Assembly: GCA_047615875.1 (NCBI GenBank)
Contig: JBLHGU010000270.1
Location: 1-6,756, forward strand
Direction of reading: 5' to 3'
DNA length: 6,756 nt
From: JBLHGU01 sp047615875
GTDB taxonomy: Bacteria > Pseudomonadota > Gammaproteobacteria > Arenicellales > CAJQKF01
Shown here: positions 1-6,572 of the stretch, in pieces
Position numbering within the stretch: the first letter of the stretch is position 1
Layout: each line of letters begins with the position of its first letter
Made by a program: the position numbers and the translations under genes
Notes under the pieces: model-generated
What the model was told of the DNA's origin: nothing
Seen by the model: only the letters and a program-made list of their open reading frames with translations
Databases searched by the model: none

Positions 1-40
1 TAATATAAGAGTACCTGCATTATTTTATTGATCATTACCA

Positions 41-1375
41 ATGAACGACATCGACAGCGCCAACCTACCAGACCCTATCGACTGGAACACACAAGCCATT
101 GTAGAACGCCGCGACCGCTACTATGCTGCCTCGCAACGAAAATTCGTGCCCTATCAACAACCAATGATTTTTCAACGGGGTCAGGGGCAGTATCTATGGG
201 ACGAAAAAGGTAATCGTTATATTGATCTTCTAGGCATGAATGTTTGTATTTCAGCTGGCCATGCGCATCCGGAAATTGTCCAGGCAGCCAACCGGCAAAT
301 GCAGGATCTTGTGCATAGTACAACCATGTTTTATCACCCAGTACCGGCACATTATGCCGAAGAACTTATTGCCACCATGCCCAAGGGCCATGACTGGGTG
401 GTGCATTTCACCAGCAGTGGCGCTGAGGCCATTGATCTGGCATTGGTGATGGCCCGTAGTCACACAGGCAATCACGATATGCTGGCATTACGCAGTAGTT
501 ATCACGGCGCGACTTTAGGTGCACAATCGTTAACTGCTATCAGCGGCTTCAGGCACGATGTTGCGCTCCCAGGTGGCGTGAGTTTTGTTGCCGAACCCAA
601 CCAGTATCGTGGCGTATTCGGGCCAACCGTAGAGCCTTATCTGGACGAAGTCGAACACGCCATTCACTACACGACCACTGGCCGGTTAGCCGGCATGATC
701 ATCGAACCGGTGCAAGGTTATGGCGGTATTGTGGAAATGCCTGCTGGCTATATTGCCGGTGCCACAGAACGTGTAAGAGCTACCGGTGGCCTGATGATCA
801 TCGATGAAGTTCAGTCAGGTGTAGGGCGTACTGGCGAAAATTTCTGGGCCTTTGAAGGTCATGACATGGTGCCGGATATTGTCGTAATGGCCAAGGGTAT
901 TGGTAATGGCATTCCCCTCGGTGCAGTCGTCGCCAAACGCGAGGTAGCCGAGGCACTGGCCGACAAATTCCTGTTTCATACCTATGGCGCCAATCCGGTA
1001 TCCACCGCAGTTGGACGCGCCGTTTTACGGGTGATAAAAACCGAGGGTCTGCAACAAAACGCTCGTTTGGTAGGCGGCAAGTTAAAAGCCGGACTGCAAT
1101 CATTAATGGAAAAATATGAGGTGATTGGCGATGTGCGCGGCAAAGGTCTGATGCTGGCCATTGAGTTGGTAAAAGATCGGCAAAGCAAGGAGCCTGACCC
1201 GGACACTACTGCAGCGGTATTTGAAGCAACTCGACCCTGCGGCATTGTAGTGAGCAAATCCGGACCTTATCGAAGTGTTTTAAGAATGGTTCCGCCATTG
1301 TGCTTAAGCGTGGCAGATGTTGATGTTGTTGTTGAGGCCATGGACCAATGCTTTGCAAGTGTCTGTTACAAATAA
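41..1375 (+). CDS. Class III PLP-dependent aminotransferase (AGXT2-like)
   Basis: This is a full-length 444-residue fold-type I, class III aminotransferase. Visible PLP-site features are the S126-G127-A128 phosphate-binding turn, Y154-H155-G156 stacking on the cofactor, E222-P223 with Q225-G226, D255-E256-V257-Q258 whose Asp contacts the pyridine nitrogen, and K285 in MAKGIGNG as the Schiff-base lysine. T314 in FHTYGANP and R415 near the C-terminus also fit the family. The stretch from D255 to about residue 300 resembles mitochondrial alanine-glyoxylate aminotransferase 2 and bacterial omega-amino-acid:pyruvate aminotransferases. The likely reaction is amino transfer from a small amino acid or omega-amine to pyruvate or glyoxylate in the cytoplasm; the substrate cannot be read from sequence. 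ATG 41 is the first start after an in-frame stop at 29-31. No clear Shine-Dalgarno precedes it. An AGXT2L-type phospho-lyase is an alternative. The class is secure, the substrate is not. Confidence 0.93.
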   Translation: MNDIDSANLPDPIDWNTQAIVERRDRYYAASQRKFVPYQQPMIFQRGQGQYLWDEKGNRYIDLLGMNVCISAGHAHPEIVQAANRQMQDLVHSTTMFYHPVPAHYAEELIATMPKGHDWVVHFTSSGAEAIDLALVMARSHTGNHDMLALRSSYHGATLGAQSLTAISGFRHDVALPGGVSFVAEPNQYRGVFGPTVEPYLDEVEHAIHYTTTGRLAGMIIEPVQGYGGIVEMPAGYIAGATERVRATGGLMIIDEVQSGVGRTGENFWAFEGHDMVPDIVVMAKGIGNGIPLGAVVAKREVAEALADKFLFHTYGANPVSTAVGRAVLRVIKTEGLQQNARLVGGKLKAGLQSLMEKYEVIGDVRGKGLMLAIELVKDRQSKEPDPDTTAAVFEATRPCGIVVSKSGPYRSVLRMVPPLCLSVADVDVVVEAMDQCFASVCYK

Positions 1376-1405
1376 TTATCCCGTTCTCTCGACCAGAATA
1401 TTTCG

Positions 1406-2560
1406 TTGCACCCAAAATACCGATCTAACCAATTGACCAGTTCACCCATTATTCAGTCTATACAGGCCTGGGACTTTAATCCTCTTTTTCGCGATGGTCC
1501 TTACGCCATGTCCCACGTGGTTCAGGAGACTATCTTCAGTCGCATCCTGTGCATTCAAACTGAGTCGGGATTGCAGGGGCTGGGTGAAATAATTTTACCT
1601 CCATCAGCGCCACGCTCAGCATTATTGGAGTGGAATAGTGCCGAGGCAGATATTATCAATCATTTGATTGGTAAGAGTATTGATGCCATAACATCTCAGG
1701 TAGAACGTATTCTGCAATCGGGTAAACCATGGAACGGTGTAGCTTTTGGCCTTGAAACCGCCGGCCTCGACCTGCAAGGGCAGTTGCAGGGTCGCAACCT
1801 AACTGATTTGCTGGGCGGGCTTAAATGCCAGCACATGAATGACTACTTTTCTATTTCAGAAAAACACAGAGCAAAACTTAAAGAACGTCTGGTATTGGCC
1901 GGACCACATCGTAAAGTGCTACAACTTAAACTCGGCATGGGTTCTATGCAGGAAGACGAAGAGCAAGTTGCGTTAACTCTGGAATTAATGAACAACAATC
2001 AAATTCTATTAGCCGATGCCAATGGCGGCTGGTCTATAGATCGATCCTGCGAAACTATAAAACTGTTTAATGACAAAAGACTGTACTGGGAAGAACCCTG
2101 CGATAATTATGATGATAATGTGGTCGTCGCCAGGCAAACTGACGCAACCATTATGTTCGACCAATGTGTCGGTATATTCGATGTAGCTATGCGCGCAATT
2201 GATGAGGGAGTGGCAGATGCAATTTGCATCAAACCCGCTTTTCTGGGTGGATTAGAAATTTCCAGAGTCGTTCGTGACCGATGTGCGGAGGCAGGTATAA
2301 AAATGCGCATTGACGGACCTTGGTGTGGCGATATTGCTACCGCTGCCACGCTACATCTGGCAGCCGGAGCACCCCAGGAGCTGCTGATAGCCAGTTGTGA
2401 CCTTCGGGAACCGCTCGACTTGCAGCACAATCTGCATGGTGCACGATGCCCGAATCCCGGTCAGGTAGCGCCACCGATTGGCAATGGTCTTGGTTTAAAA
2501 ATAGATACAGATTGTTTTGGTGAACCTGATGCTAGCTATAGACCTAGCAGTGAATTCTAG
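1406..2560 (+). CDS. Enolase-superfamily (MR/MLE-type) racemase, dehydratase or cycloisomerase
   Basis: The product (384 residues from TTG 1406) has the two-domain layout of the superfamily: an N-terminal capping domain (about 15-130) and a TIM barrel (about 140-365). The likely Mg2+ ligands are D204 (LADANGGW), E229 (YWEEP) and D252 (MFDQ). K276 in IKPAFLGG matches the second-half catalytic lysine of muconate-lactonizing-type enzymes. At the first-half KxK position the sequence is Q173-L174-K175, so one lysine of the pair is Gln. Such enzymes abstract the proton alpha to a carboxylate; the MLE subgroup includes cycloisomerases, dipeptide epimerases, N-acylamino acid racemases and hydroxyproline-type dehydratases. 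The specific reaction is unknown. The first in-frame ATG (1508) would cut into the capping domain, so TTG 1406 or TTG 1433 is preferred, though neither has a good Shine-Dalgarno. It lies 30 bases after the aminotransferase, probably in the same operon. Confidence 0.87.
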   Translation: MHPKYRSNQLTSSPIIQSIQAWDFNPLFRDGPYAMSHVVQETIFSRILCIQTESGLQGLGEIILPPSAPRSALLEWNSAEADIINHLIGKSIDAITSQVERILQSGKPWNGVAFGLETAGLDLQGQLQGRNLTDLLGGLKCQHMNDYFSISEKHRAKLKERLVLAGPHRKVLQLKLGMGSMQEDEEQVALTLELMNNNQILLADANGGWSIDRSCETIKLFNDKRLYWEEPCDNYDDNVVVARQTDATIMFDQCVGIFDVAMRAIDEGVADAICIKPAFLGGLEISRVVRDRCAEAGIKMRIDGPWCGDIATAATLHLAAGAPQELLIASCDLREPLDLQHNLHGARCPNPGQVAPPIGNGLGLKIDTDCFGEPDASYRPSSEF

Positions 2561-2570
2561 TTAACAATAA

Positions 2571-3455
2571 TTATTTCGCACTGGAGCGCATTACTTCCAC
2601 CACCCCGGCAGATAAAATAAGAATCGTGCCAATCATTTCACGGGCACCAAAAACCTCGTCAGTTAGCAATGCTGCTGATACGACACCAACAACTACATCC
2701 AGCATGTACAGCATGCCGACCCGGGCCGGGCTTAACAATGTACAGGGCCAAATGGTCAGAAAAGCCAATGGCAACATCATAATAGCCAATATAGCGATGG
2801 GAATTTTCGCGTCCGCGATCAATTCAAGACTTGGCTGAACCGATTCAATACCTAATGGCAACAGGGCCAGTGCCACACTGAATACGAAGCCAAAAAACAC
2901 GAACAGAAAGGCTTTCTCAATCACATAATCGGCGCTACCCTGAAATAACTTTACCGAAGCAATTGACCAAGTAAAGCCAGAAATTAATGCCAGCCAGTCA
3001 CCCAGGTTTTCAGGCAGAGGAAATCGATAATCAATCCCTAAAACGATACACAACCCTGTAGCAGCAAGCACTAAGGCAAGCACACGATTGAGAGTAAGCC
3101 GTTCGCCAAGTACGACAATACCCAATAAAGTGCTCCACAGTGGAGTCAGATAAAAAAGCAATAAAACTCGCACCACATCGGTCAAATTGATCGAAATGGT
3201 ATACAGAGCGAAAGTAAATCCGGAGAACAAACCAGCCCAGAAGAAATGCTTTGAGTGGCGTAACATAATTCGCCAACGCACCAATACCATTGGCAACAGC
3301 ACCACTGTACCAGAAGCAAATATCAGGATGCCCGACCACACCGGGTCGATTCCAGCTGCTTCAACACTGCGTACCGGAATCCAGAATAATCCCCACATAG
3401 CAGCCGCCAGGATAACTGAAATAGTTGGCCACAAATCTGAACGTTTTTCAGTCAC
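2571..3455 (-). CDS. EamA/DMT-family transporter, ten membrane helices
   Basis: This is a 294-residue, very hydrophobic inner-membrane protein with about ten predicted helices, roughly at 9-28, 38-58, 69-88, 94-116, 124-141, 151-170, 181-200, 216-237, 246-263 and 271-288. This is the usual length and topology of drug/metabolite transporters built from two EamA repeats. The first repeat ends in the typical LGERLT (116-121), and TDEVFGAREMIG (265-276) is the matching position of the second repeat. Members export or import small metabolites such as amino acids; the substrate is not predictable here. The start is GTG at 3455-3453, directly after an in-frame TAG and preceded by a GAAAGG ribosome site. 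It points away from the M24 operon and runs convergently into the enolase-superfamily gene, with only 10 bases between stop codons. Its position between two metabolic units suggests, but does not prove, that it moves their substrate or product. Confidence 0.92.
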   Translation of the reverse strand: MTEKRSDLWPTISVILAAAMWGLFWIPVRSVEAAGIDPVWSGILIFASGTVVLLPMVLVRWRIMLRHSKHFFWAGLFSGFTFALYTISINLTDVVRVLLLFYLTPLWSTLLGIVVLGERLTLNRVLALVLAATGLCIVLGIDYRFPLPENLGDWLALISGFTWSIASVKLFQGSADYVIEKAFLFVFFGFVFSVALALLPLGIESVQPSLELIADAKIPIAILAIMMLPLAFLTIWPCTLLSPARVGMLYMLDVVVGVVSAALLTDEVFGAREMIGTILILSAGVVEVMRSSAK

Positions 3456-3461
3456 CTATAA

Positions 3462-3467
3462 CCTTTC
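3462..3467 (-). promoter_or_regulatory. Ribosome binding site of the EamA transporter gene
   Basis: Read on the minus strand, GAAAGG lies six bases before a GTG codon. The codon just before that GTG is an in-frame TAG, so no longer version of the protein is possible. The site therefore fixes GTG 3455 as the start. Confidence 0.6.
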
Positions 3468-3520
3468 AGCGCATGGGCATTTTTTTGGGATGGGGGCAAG
3501 ACAACTTCCATTCTGGACTA

Positions 3521-3538
3521 AAACTCCTCTCGGGGTTT
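3521..3538. repeat. Short inverted repeat in the divergent promoter region
   Basis: AAACTCC and GGGGTTT flank a TCTC loop, giving a seven-pair stem with one G-U pair if transcribed from the plus strand. No T-run follows on either strand, so it is a poor intrinsic terminator. It could be an operator half-site pair or a leader hairpin, or it could be chance. Confidence 0.3.
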
Positions 3539-3721
3539 ATCAAATTAAAAAATTACTATCGGTATTCTACTGGACCAATGAGTGTTTGCATGTTTATTGC
3601 GTAACTATTTGCTCCCATCTGAAAACTAAAGCAGTACAGTATTTTCGTGAATTACCATATTGATTTCAACTGAGTTAATCTATCAGATCTTAAAGAAACT
3701 CTTCAGACCCTATATTTCAGC

Positions 3722-4882
3722 ATGTCAATCTACACAAACAGAACAGATAGTCTTCAACAGCGAATGCAGGCTGACAATGTCGATGCCATTATTTTTACCG
3801 ACGATGATTCTATCTATTATTTTTGCGGCTATTACGACTTTCTACATATGGAATTTGGCCGACCGACACTCCTGGTGATTGATAAGGAAGGCAGTAAGTT
3901 GCTAATCACCCCAACCATTGATTACAACTCGGCCACTGATCTGGCTGAAGTCGATCGGATTGAAGCATGGAATGATGGAATGGGCGAGGAGTGGCGTGAA
4001 CATCTGCCTGCGGCACTTTCTATGTGTTCTATCGTGGGAGTGGAATCAGCCAAGGTCCCACCACTGGTAACAGCTTACTTAAATGAGCTTTCCGGCCTAC
4101 GGTCGTGGCAAGACATAACGCCGATTATCGATGCAATGCGCATGATTAAGTCCGACGAGGAACTGATGTTAGCACGCCATGCTGGTGAAGTTGCCACAGC
4201 CATGATGCAAGCTGGCCGTAACGCCATACAGCACGGAGTTCCTGAGTATGAAGTTGCCCTGGCCACCTCAAGAGCCGGCACTTTGAAAGCGGCGGAAATT
4301 TTGCGTAATCACTATCCGCAAAGTGTCATGTCGCCGAATACACACTTCCTGCAAATAATGGCTTCCGGGTCCGAGATAACCCGTACCCATCATCGTGCGT
4401 CGAATCGGATTATGCAGCGCGGCGAACCGGTGTTCCTGTGCTTCTGTGGCATGACTAATTTTCATCGTTTTAAACTGGGTTTTGATCGTACTTTCTGGAT
4501 CGAAGAAATGGCTGACACCTCGCAACAATCGATCTATCAGGTCGCTGTAGATAGTCAGCAAGCTGCCCTGGCTGAACTTAAGCCAGGTGCCATTGCAGAG
4601 GACATTCATAAGGCCTACGCTGAAGTGATTCAAAGTGCTGGTTATGACTACCCCTTTCGTTGCGGTCGGGGGACGGGATTTAGCTTCCTGGAAAAACCTC
4701 AGCTGGTTTTTGGCGACCGTACAGTCATACAACCGGGAATGGTGTTGGCGGTAGATGGCTCAGTTAATACTGACACTTTCCGCGCCCAGGTTGGTGATAG
4801 TTTCATCATCACCGAAACCGGATATGAGCAGTTAACGCAACATACCAAGACCGTAGATGGCGTGATAATTAGCCTGAGCTAG
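3722..4882 (+). CDS. M24/creatinase-fold hydrolase lacking the usual metal ligands
   Basis: The 386-residue product has a creatinase-type N-terminal domain (about 5-135) and a pita-bread M24 domain (about 145-380), the normal size for aminopeptidase P-like proteins. The five metal ligands of metal-dependent M24 enzymes are not recognisable: no Asp in CFCG (240-243), Gly at 253 before FDRT, Arg316 in GRGTG where GHG is usual, Asp345 (VDG) for the EP glutamate, and Gly358 for the last Glu. H223 in THHRASNRI aligns with the catalytic His232 of Pseudomonas creatinase, and D255 falls at creatinase Glu262. Creatinase and ectoine hydrolase (DoeA/EutD) are metal-free members that cleave C-N bonds of small molecules, so a related cytoplasmic reaction is inferred. 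ATG 3722 gives a normal N-terminus; only a weak AAAGAA precedes it. It appears to be the first gene of an operon with the cyclase and deacetylase. Confidence 0.88.
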   Translation: MSIYTNRTDSLQQRMQADNVDAIIFTDDDSIYYFCGYYDFLHMEFGRPTLLVIDKEGSKLLITPTIDYNSATDLAEVDRIEAWNDGMGEEWREHLPAALSMCSIVGVESAKVPPLVTAYLNELSGLRSWQDITPIIDAMRMIKSDEELMLARHAGEVATAMMQAGRNAIQHGVPEYEVALATSRAGTLKAAEILRNHYPQSVMSPNTHFLQIMASGSEITRTHHRASNRIMQRGEPVFLCFCGMTNFHRFKLGFDRTFWIEEMADTSQQSIYQVAVDSQQAALAELKPGAIAEDIHKAYAEVIQSAGYDYPFRCGRGTGFSFLEKPQLVFGDRTVIQPGMVLAVDGSVNTDTFRAQVGDSFIITETGYEQLTQHTKTVDGVIISLS

Positions 4883-4901
4883 TACACCATCCTTGAAAAC
4901 T

Positions 4902-4947
4902 GGCGAAACAGCACCATACCGTTTGTTTCACCTTAATCCAACGGATT
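4902..4947 (+). repeat. Small inverted repeats in the M24-cyclase gap
   Basis: The 82-base gap between the M24 and cyclase genes holds two weak hairpin candidates: GGCGAAAC (4902-4909) with GTTTCACC (4925-4932), which has one mismatch and a 15-base loop, and AATCC-AAC-GGATT (4935-4947) just before the ribosome site. Neither is followed by a T-run, so they do not argue for transcription termination. Both could be chance. Confidence 0.25.
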
Positions 4948-4950
4948 CAT

Positions 4951-4955
4951 AAAGG
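4951..4955 (+). promoter_or_regulatory. Ribosome binding site of the cyclase gene
   Basis: AAAGG lies nine bases before ATG 4965. It supports this ATG over in-frame codons further downstream and keeps the whole DUF427 module in the protein. Confidence 0.5.
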
Positions 4956-4964
4956 TCGCACCGA

Positions 4965-6572
4965 ATGGCACCATCCCAACCGCAACAGGTTGAACATACA
5001 CAAGATACTACGGGTGCTAATCACCTCACTTTTGAGCCATTTCTGGGGCGCGTAATCGGCGTACTCGACAAAAAAGTCATTGTCGATTCAAAACAGGCGA
5101 TGCAACTTCGAGAAGGCAGACTATCGCCAGTTTTCTACTTTCATCGCGACGATGTACGCATGGATCTTCTCGAACTATCCGATCTGAAAACCTTCTGTCC
5201 ATTTAGAGGTCATGCCAGTTACTTTCATGCACGAATTGGCGACAAGCTAATAAGAGATGTAGCCTGGAGTTATACAGACCCATTCAAAGAATCAAGTTAT
5301 GTTAAAGACTACGTTGCTTTACATACAGATCGACTTGATGACTTAAAGATAGAAGAAGATTCTGACACAGCCGATCATGCCGAACTCGATACTAGCCATA
5401 ACCCGTTAATCGGCTGGCTCCTGGAAGATGCCTGGCAGGCAACGTCGATATCAGATCTGGTCACCCGCTTTATCCGTAAACTGAACCTTTGTGGAATGCC
5501 ATTGCTACGTTTCGCATTAATCACTCGTACATTGCATCCACAACTGTTGGGTTCGAACTACCGTTGGGACAAAGGCGGTGATGGCGTACTGGAAAATGAG
5601 CTGCACCATCAGACTCTGGAGACGTCCCAATATCTCAACAGTCCGTTGTATCCTATTTTTGAAGGCGCGGGAGGTGTTAGACGCAGATTACACGATGGTA
5701 GCGTCGATGATTTCCCGGTACTAGCCGACATTCGCGACGCAGGTGGAACAGATTATGTTGCCATGCCGCTGGTTTTCAGTGACGGGCAGATTAACGCTAT
5801 TACCCTGGCCACTGATCGTCCGGGTGGTTTTGACACCAACCATCTGAGTAGCATTTACGAAGTGTTGCCGATATTTAGTCGTCTGGTAGAAGTATTCCTG
5901 CAAAGAGATAAATCGGTGACTTTACTTGGCACCTATCTTGGTAAACATTCAGGACAAAAAGTACTCGAGGGGCAGATAAAACGCGGTGATGGCGAAGATA
6001 TACACGCAGTTATCTGGTTCTGCGATCTACGCGATTCCAGCGGGCTGGCCAGAAAATTGTCTCGTGTAACATATCTTAGGTTACTAAATTGTTTTTTTGA
6101 CTGTATGGCAGGCTCAGTGCTGGACCATGATGGAGAGGTTCTAAGTTTCATTGGCGATGCCGCACTGGCTATTTTCCCACTGGATGACAGAAAAGCTGAC
6201 GATGGTTCGCCGCTGGCATGCTACAACGCATTAGCTGCTGCGAAAGACGCAATTCAAAGAGTTAAAAATAACAACGCAGAAAATAAACAAACACTCGACT
6301 TTGGCATTGGACTACATATCGGAGATGTTACCCATGGCAATATCGGCACCGATTCACGATTACAATTCACCGTAATCGGTGCGGCGGCCAACGAAGCTTC
6401 GCGTATTGAATCGTTATGTAAGACGATAAAATCACCATTATTAATTTCAGAGGCCTTTGTACAACGTAGTGGAGGGCAATATGTTGATCTCGGACAACAT
6501 GAGCTACGCGGCACAGGGCTTACTACCACACTTTACCGACCGGACTGGTGCAGCGGAACTATCTTGCCATGA
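4965..6572 (+). CDS. DUF427 - GAF-like - class III adenylate/guanylate cyclase protein
   Basis: The 535-residue soluble protein has three parts. Residues about 24-120 match DUF427, with YFHRDDVRMDLLE (58-70), FCPFRGHASYF (77-87) and AWSYTDPF (100-107). Residues about 145-315 are a GAF-like region of the kind seen before cyclases of this type, with LHPQ (190-193), RRRL (239-242) and TDRPGGF (283-289). After a linker comes a class III cyclase domain (about 345-525). Its metal aspartates are D354 (FCDLRDSS) and D398 (FIGDA), and N476 and R480 fit the transition-state Asn/Arg pair. The purine-selecting Lys and Asp are replaced by S394 and A473, so cAMP versus cGMP production cannot be called. There is no signal peptide or membrane helix, so it is probably a cytoplasmic, ligand-responsive enzyme. 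It sits 82 bases after the M24 gene and overlaps the next gene by four bases. Confidence 0.9.
   Translation: MAPSQPQQVEHTQDTTGANHLTFEPFLGRVIGVLDKKVIVDSKQAMQLREGRLSPVFYFHRDDVRMDLLELSDLKTFCPFRGHASYFHARIGDKLIRDVAWSYTDPFKESSYVKDYVALHTDRLDDLKIEEDSDTADHAELDTSHNPLIGWLLEDAWQATSISDLVTRFIRKLNLCGMPLLRFALITRTLHPQLLGSNYRWDKGGDGVLENELHHQTLETSQYLNSPLYPIFEGAGGVRRRLHDGSVDDFPVLADIRDAGGTDYVAMPLVFSDGQINAITLATDRPGGFDTNHLSSIYEVLPIFSRLVEVFLQRDKSVTLLGTYLGKHSGQKVLEGQIKRGDGEDIHAVIWFCDLRDSSGLARKLSRVTYLRLLNCFFDCMAGSVLDHDGEVLSFIGDAALAIFPLDDRKADDGSPLACYNALAAAKDAIQRVKNNNAENKQTLDFGIGLHIGDVTHGNIGTDSRLQFTVIGAAANEASRIESLCKTIKSPLLISEAFVQRSGGQYVDLGQHELRGTGLTTTLYRPDWCSGTILP
6569..6572 (+). other. ATGA stop-start overlap
   Basis: The ATG of the deacetylase and the TGA of the cyclase share four bases. 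This arrangement usually means translational coupling, and it places both proteins on one transcript. Confidence 0.85.

Larger units (their letters stand above)
3456..3721. promoter_or_regulatory. Divergent intergenic region between transporter and M24 operon
   Basis: These 266 bases separate two genes that read away from each other, so promoters for both must lie here. The part from about 3541 to 3720 is AT-rich. It contains candidates for plus-strand promoter elements, such as TTGATT at 3660-3665 followed 15 bases later by TATCAG at 3681-3686, but none is close enough to consensus to assign. The transporter side has a T7 run (3480-3486) followed by G-rich sequence. A short inverted repeat at 3521-3538 is listed separately, and AACTGAGTT at 3668-3676 is a 4+1+4 palindrome. 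A 158-codon open frame on the plus strand (3187-3663) crosses part of the region, but it runs antisense to the transporter gene and does not look like a real protein. Confidence 0.5.

Noticed and set aside
1..40. TAATAT at the left edge as a -10 element for the aminotransferase
   Set aside because: The matching -35 region is outside the window and AT-rich sequence gives such hexamers by chance.
2107..2430. 107-codon minus-strand open frame
   Set aside because: It is antisense to the conserved barrel domain of the enolase-superfamily gene; its low-complexity Ser/Ala-rich product is typical of a shadow frame.
2561..2576. AATAATTATT palindrome at the convergent gene ends, considered as a bidirectional terminator
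   Set aside because: It has only A-T pairs, no GC stem and no loop, so it is not a credible intrinsic terminator.
3466..3480. Four-codon upstream frame (ATG CCC ATG CGC TGA, minus strand) ending at the transporter ribosome site
   Set aside because: It is too short to separate from chance, with no ribosome site of its own and no attenuator-like codon run.
3187..3663. 158-codon plus-strand open frame
   Set aside because: It overlaps the transporter gene antisense for more than half its length, has no recognisable domain or ribosome site, and its composition looks like the reverse of a membrane protein gene.
4268..4732. 154-codon minus-strand open frame
   Set aside because: It lies wholly inside the well-supported M24 gene, antisense, with no domain features.
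3722..4882. Naming the M24 gene as ectoine hydrolase (doeA/eutD)
   Set aside because: The fold and lack of metal ligands fit, but the N-terminal domain did not look specifically like DoeA and no ectoine-specific partners (DoeB-type deacetylase, DoeX/EnuR regulator, ectoine transporter) are in the window.
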